A stretch of 8,819 bases of DNA from Methylophaga sp. (GTDB taxonomy: Bacteria; Pseudomonadota; Gammaproteobacteria; Nitrosococcales; Methylophagaceae): contig SKGV01000049.1 in assembly GCA_007117275.1 (NCBI GenBank), positions 1 to 8,819 on the forward strand, given 5' to 3'. The stretch's first letter is position 1. Each line of letters starts with the position of its first letter. The notes beneath the pieces were generated by a model. That model did no database searches and was not told the origin of the DNA. It saw only the letters and a program-made list of their open reading frames with translations. Shown here piece by piece: positions 7,451 through 8,819 of the stretch. The position numbers were made by a program, and so were the translations under genes.

Positions 7451-7906
7451 TTGGTTCGCTTAGCCAAAATATGCGACTTAGAAGCACTATTTGCTCTAGA
7501 GAGTGAGAGCTTTACCGGCGATCGTCTTTCGTTGCGGTAGTTTCGGTATCTCTTGTCGCATAGAGCAAATGCCTGCTGTTGGGTATGGGAGGACGGCGGC
7601 GAAATCTTGGCCTATGTGCTGCTGCTTTTTCGGCGCAAAAGTCAGGTCGCGCGGCTATACTCAATAGCCGTCGGCGCCTCAGCTCGTGGCAAAGGCATTG
7701 GCCAAGCACTGATCCGAGCGGCAGAGCGCGAAGCGCTTGATCGAGGCAGCGTGGAAATGCGACTGGAGATCCGACAAGATAACCCTGACTCAATGCGGCT
7801 TTTTGAGGGGGCGGGGTATCGGCAATTTGGGGCCTATTTAACGTATTACGAGGATGGCATGCACGCTTGGCGTTACCGCAAAGTTTTGAAATCTGATCAT
7901 GTCTGA
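7451..7906 (+). pseudogene. GNAT-family N-acetyltransferase interrupted by an in-frame amber codon
   Basis: The reading frame from TTG 7451 encodes a GNAT domain of about 150 residues, but codon 30 (7538-7540) is TAG. The same frame continues intact on both sides: before the stop, LEALFALESESFTGDRLSLR forms strand 1 and helix 1; after it, FRYLLSHRANA continues the helix, as expected in relatives with an FDxDRLxRRxFRxxL pattern. The acetyl-CoA-binding motif follows as RLYSIAV then ARGKGIGQAL, then EIRQDNPDSMRLFEGAGYR and a YYEDG C-terminus, all conserved. A CAG or TCG codon would need one change to give TAG. A shorter product could start at TTG 7553 but would lack the first strand and helix. 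Relatives next to RimK-like ligases are often fused to a C39-type peptidase; none is encoded here, and the frame ends eight bases into the next gene. Function was probably modification of a peptide or small amine. Confidence 0.78.
7538..7540 (+). other. In-frame amber stop within the GNAT gene
   Basis: TAG lies in the same frame as the upstream and downstream parts of the acetyltransferase. No frameshift is needed to join the halves, so a single substitution explains the break. There is no stem-loop next to it that would suggest programmed recoding. Confidence 0.8.
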
Positions 7907-8660
7907 TCATTTCTTGCTGATTGAGCGGCGCGCTGATTGGAAGTCGCATTTTCCCGACTTCCCGGTGGTCGTGGCTGAGGATTATCTCACGCGCACCGCC
8001 GATTTTGCTGAGAGTCGTTTGCGGGTCATCAACCTATGTCGTAGCCATCGCTATCTTAGTGAGGGCTACTACTGCTCGCTATTGGCGGAGGCCCGCAAAC
8101 ATAAGGTCATTCCTACGGTCCGCACCTTGCAGGATTTATCGCGCAAGGCGATTTACAGCTTGGATACCGAGGATATTGACCGCAAAGTGGCACGGGTTTT
8201 GGGCCGCAAACGCGAGGGGCTGCAGCCCACGGCTTTTGAGATGATGGTGTACTTCGGGCAGTGTGCGCCCAAGGAGATGATGGTGTACTTCGGGCAGTGT
8301 GCGCCCAAGGAGATGCAGGAGATTGGTCAGCAGCTGTTCTCGGCATTTCGTGCGCCCTTGTTCAAGGTGGAGTTTCGGCTGGTGGGCCAGTGGCGCATTG
8401 ATGCCATCAAACCCCTAGGCTTGGCGAACTTGGCACCCGATGAGGAAAATGCCTTTTTCACGGCCCTCGAGCATTACCTCACCCGGCCTTGGCGCAAGCC
8501 GCGCGGCGTCATGGTCATTGAAGTCAATGACAACCCCAGCATCGATGCCGGGGTTGAGGATGGGGTGCTTAAAGACGGCTTGTACCGCCGCATCCTTGAG
8601 GACATGCTGCGGCGCTTGGACCAGTTGAGGGGTCAGACCCCTTCAAAAGGGGCCCTTTAA
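7899..8660 (+). pseudogene. RimK-like ATP-grasp protein (RLAN domain) with most of the ATP-grasp region deleted
   Basis: The 253-residue frame begins with a complete-looking RLAN domain (the domain found N-terminal to RimK-like ATP-grasp ligases): FLLIERRADW at the start, SEGYYCSLLAEARKH near 54-68, and VYFGQC, FKVEFR and WRIDAIKPL up to about residue 200. After WRKPRG it jumps to VMVIEVNDNPSIDAGVED at 204-221, which is the extreme C-terminal metal-binding part of the ATP-grasp fold. Relatives, as I recall them, are near 480 residues; the ATP-binding lysines and most of the ligase domain are missing without a frame break. Residues 114-137 also carry an exact 12-residue duplication. The final residues GQTPSKGAL and the stop come from a palindromic repeat. 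The start overlaps the GNAT gene by eight bases. Intact homologues are predicted peptide ligases working with a GNAT partner. I call it a non-functional remnant, though a stable RLAN-only protein is possible. Confidence 0.75.
8238..8309 (+). repeat. Exact 36-bp tandem duplication inside the RimK-like gene
   Basis: Two identical 36-base units occupy 8238-8273 and 8274-8309, each encoding EMMVYFGQCAPK, followed by a further GAGATG at 8310-8315 that restarts the unit. Frame is kept. Relatives carry a single (I/V)YFGQ segment at this point, so one copy is extra. Confidence 0.95.
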
Positions 8661-8683
8661 AAAAGGGGTCTGTCCCCGTTTTT
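8628..8683. repeat. Nested palindromic repeat (GGGGTCAGACCCC type)
   Basis: Three palindromic blocks lie in a row: AGGGGTCAGACCCCT at 8628-8642, AAAGGGGCCCTTT at 8646-8658, and GGGGTCTGTCCCC at 8665-8677 flanked by A and T runs. The arms 8629-8643 and 8663-8677 are also inverted copies of each other with one mismatch in fifteen, so the whole can fold as one long hairpin. From memory, very similar GGGGTCAGACCCC / ACGGGGACAGACCCC sequences are scattered between genes of many gammaproteobacteria, sometimes beside REP-associated (RAYT) transposase genes; no transposase is present here. The element overlaps the 3' end of the RimK-like frame. Confidence 0.75.
8659..8683. terminator. Bidirectional rho-independent terminator between convergent genes
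   Basis: A GGGG-TCTGT-CCCC stem is preceded by six A residues (8659-8664) and followed, after one G, by five T residues (8679-8683), so a U-tract follows the hairpin on either strand. It sits between the plus-strand RimK-like frame and the minus-strand ilvD stop, where a shared terminator is expected. The stem core is only four GC pairs, extended by A-T pairing. Confidence 0.6.
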
Positions 8684-8688
8684 AATTT

Positions 8689-8819
8689 TTAGGAGAGTTG
8701 GCTGATGTCGCGCACGGCGCCTTCGGAAGCGGAGGTGGTCATGAGGGCGTAGGCTTTGAGGGCCTGCGAGACGACGCGATTGCGGTTGACCGGCTTCCAG
8801 GCCTTGGCGCCGCGCGCGT
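8689..8819 (-). CDS. ilvD: Dihydroxy-acid dehydratase, C-terminal end (3'-partial fragment)
   Basis: The minus strand encodes the last 42 residues of IlvD, the iron-sulfur dehydratase that makes 2-keto acids in valine, leucine and isoleucine synthesis. The visible pieces are [20 protein letters not shown], then [17 protein letters not shown] and ISQLS before TAA at 8691-8689. They align with the known C-terminus of IlvD (AWxPxNRxRxVSxALxAYAxxxTSAxxGAVRD). The usual KLGG-like ending is replaced by QLS. The gene continues beyond the right edge. GC content is about 67% by hand count, clearly above the arabinose genes. It is convergent with the rest of the window and most likely marks the conserved chromosome flank. 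Confidence 0.9.
   Translation of the reverse strand, partial: ARGAKAWKPVNRNRVVSQALKAYALMTTSASEGAVRDISQLS

Noticed and set aside
7553..7906. Independent short GNAT gene starting at TTG 7553
   Set aside because: It would lack the first strand and helix of the fold and has no good ribosome binding site, while the upstream sequence in the same frame supplies exactly the missing part.
7892..7910. Direct repeat TCTGATCAT separated by one base as an attachment site or target duplication
   Set aside because: Nine bases at a gene overlap with no element between the copies; it may be chance, or at most a small replication slip.
8238..8309. CRISPR array
   Set aside because: Only two adjacent identical units with no spacers, inside a coding frame; this is a tandem duplication.

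Overview
The window most likely comes from a Gram-negative proteobacterium, probably a gammaproteobacterium. The signs are the flanking ilvD tail, ArnT/PMT-type (GT39) membrane glycosyltransferases, a GNAT/RimK-like gene pair of a kind common in that class, and a GGGGTCAGACCCC-type palindromic repeat. The class call is inference; nothing here fixes a genus.

Layout. Positions 1-7440 hold seven plus-strand genes with almost no spacing (overlaps of 44, 4, 4 and 4 bp, then 0 bp, then 4 bp), so they look like one transcription unit. In order: a GT39 glycosyltransferase (5' end outside the window), a UbiA-type 5-phosphoribosyl-1-diphosphate:polyprenyl-phosphate transferase, a flippase-like membrane protein (LPG_synthase_TM/UPF0104), a DprE1-like FAD oxidase, a DprE2-like SDR reductase, a HAD-IB phosphatase, and a second GT39 glycosyltransferase. 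Ten bases further on come a GNAT acetyltransferase gene with an in-frame amber stop and an overlapping RimK-like ATP-grasp gene that has lost most of its catalytic domain and gained a 36-bp tandem duplication. A nested palindromic repeat, which can act as a bidirectional terminator, separates them from the 3' end of ilvD on the minus strand.

How the genes work together. The four central enzymes reconstitute the pathway for polyprenylphosphoryl-beta-D-arabinofuranose (DPA), best known from mycobacterial cell-wall synthesis. PRPP and polyprenyl phosphate are joined by the UbiA protein, the 5-phosphate is removed (HAD candidate), and C2 is epimerised by oxidation (DprE1-like) and reduction (DprE2-like). 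The flippase-like protein is a candidate for moving the lipid-linked sugar across the inner membrane. The two GT39 enzymes, a class that uses polyprenyl-phosphate sugars on the periplasmic side, are candidates for attaching arabinose to lipid A, LPS, another glycan or a protein such as pilin. The acceptor cannot be read from this window.

The right-hand part looks like decay next to a conserved housekeeping gene. The GNAT and RimK-like genes both carry lesions, and the palindromic repeat supplies the last codons and the stop of the RimK-like frame. Hand counts give about 67% GC for the ilvD tail but only about 38-42% in two 60-base stretches inside the second GT39 gene, which fits the arabinose cluster being a transferred or variable block.
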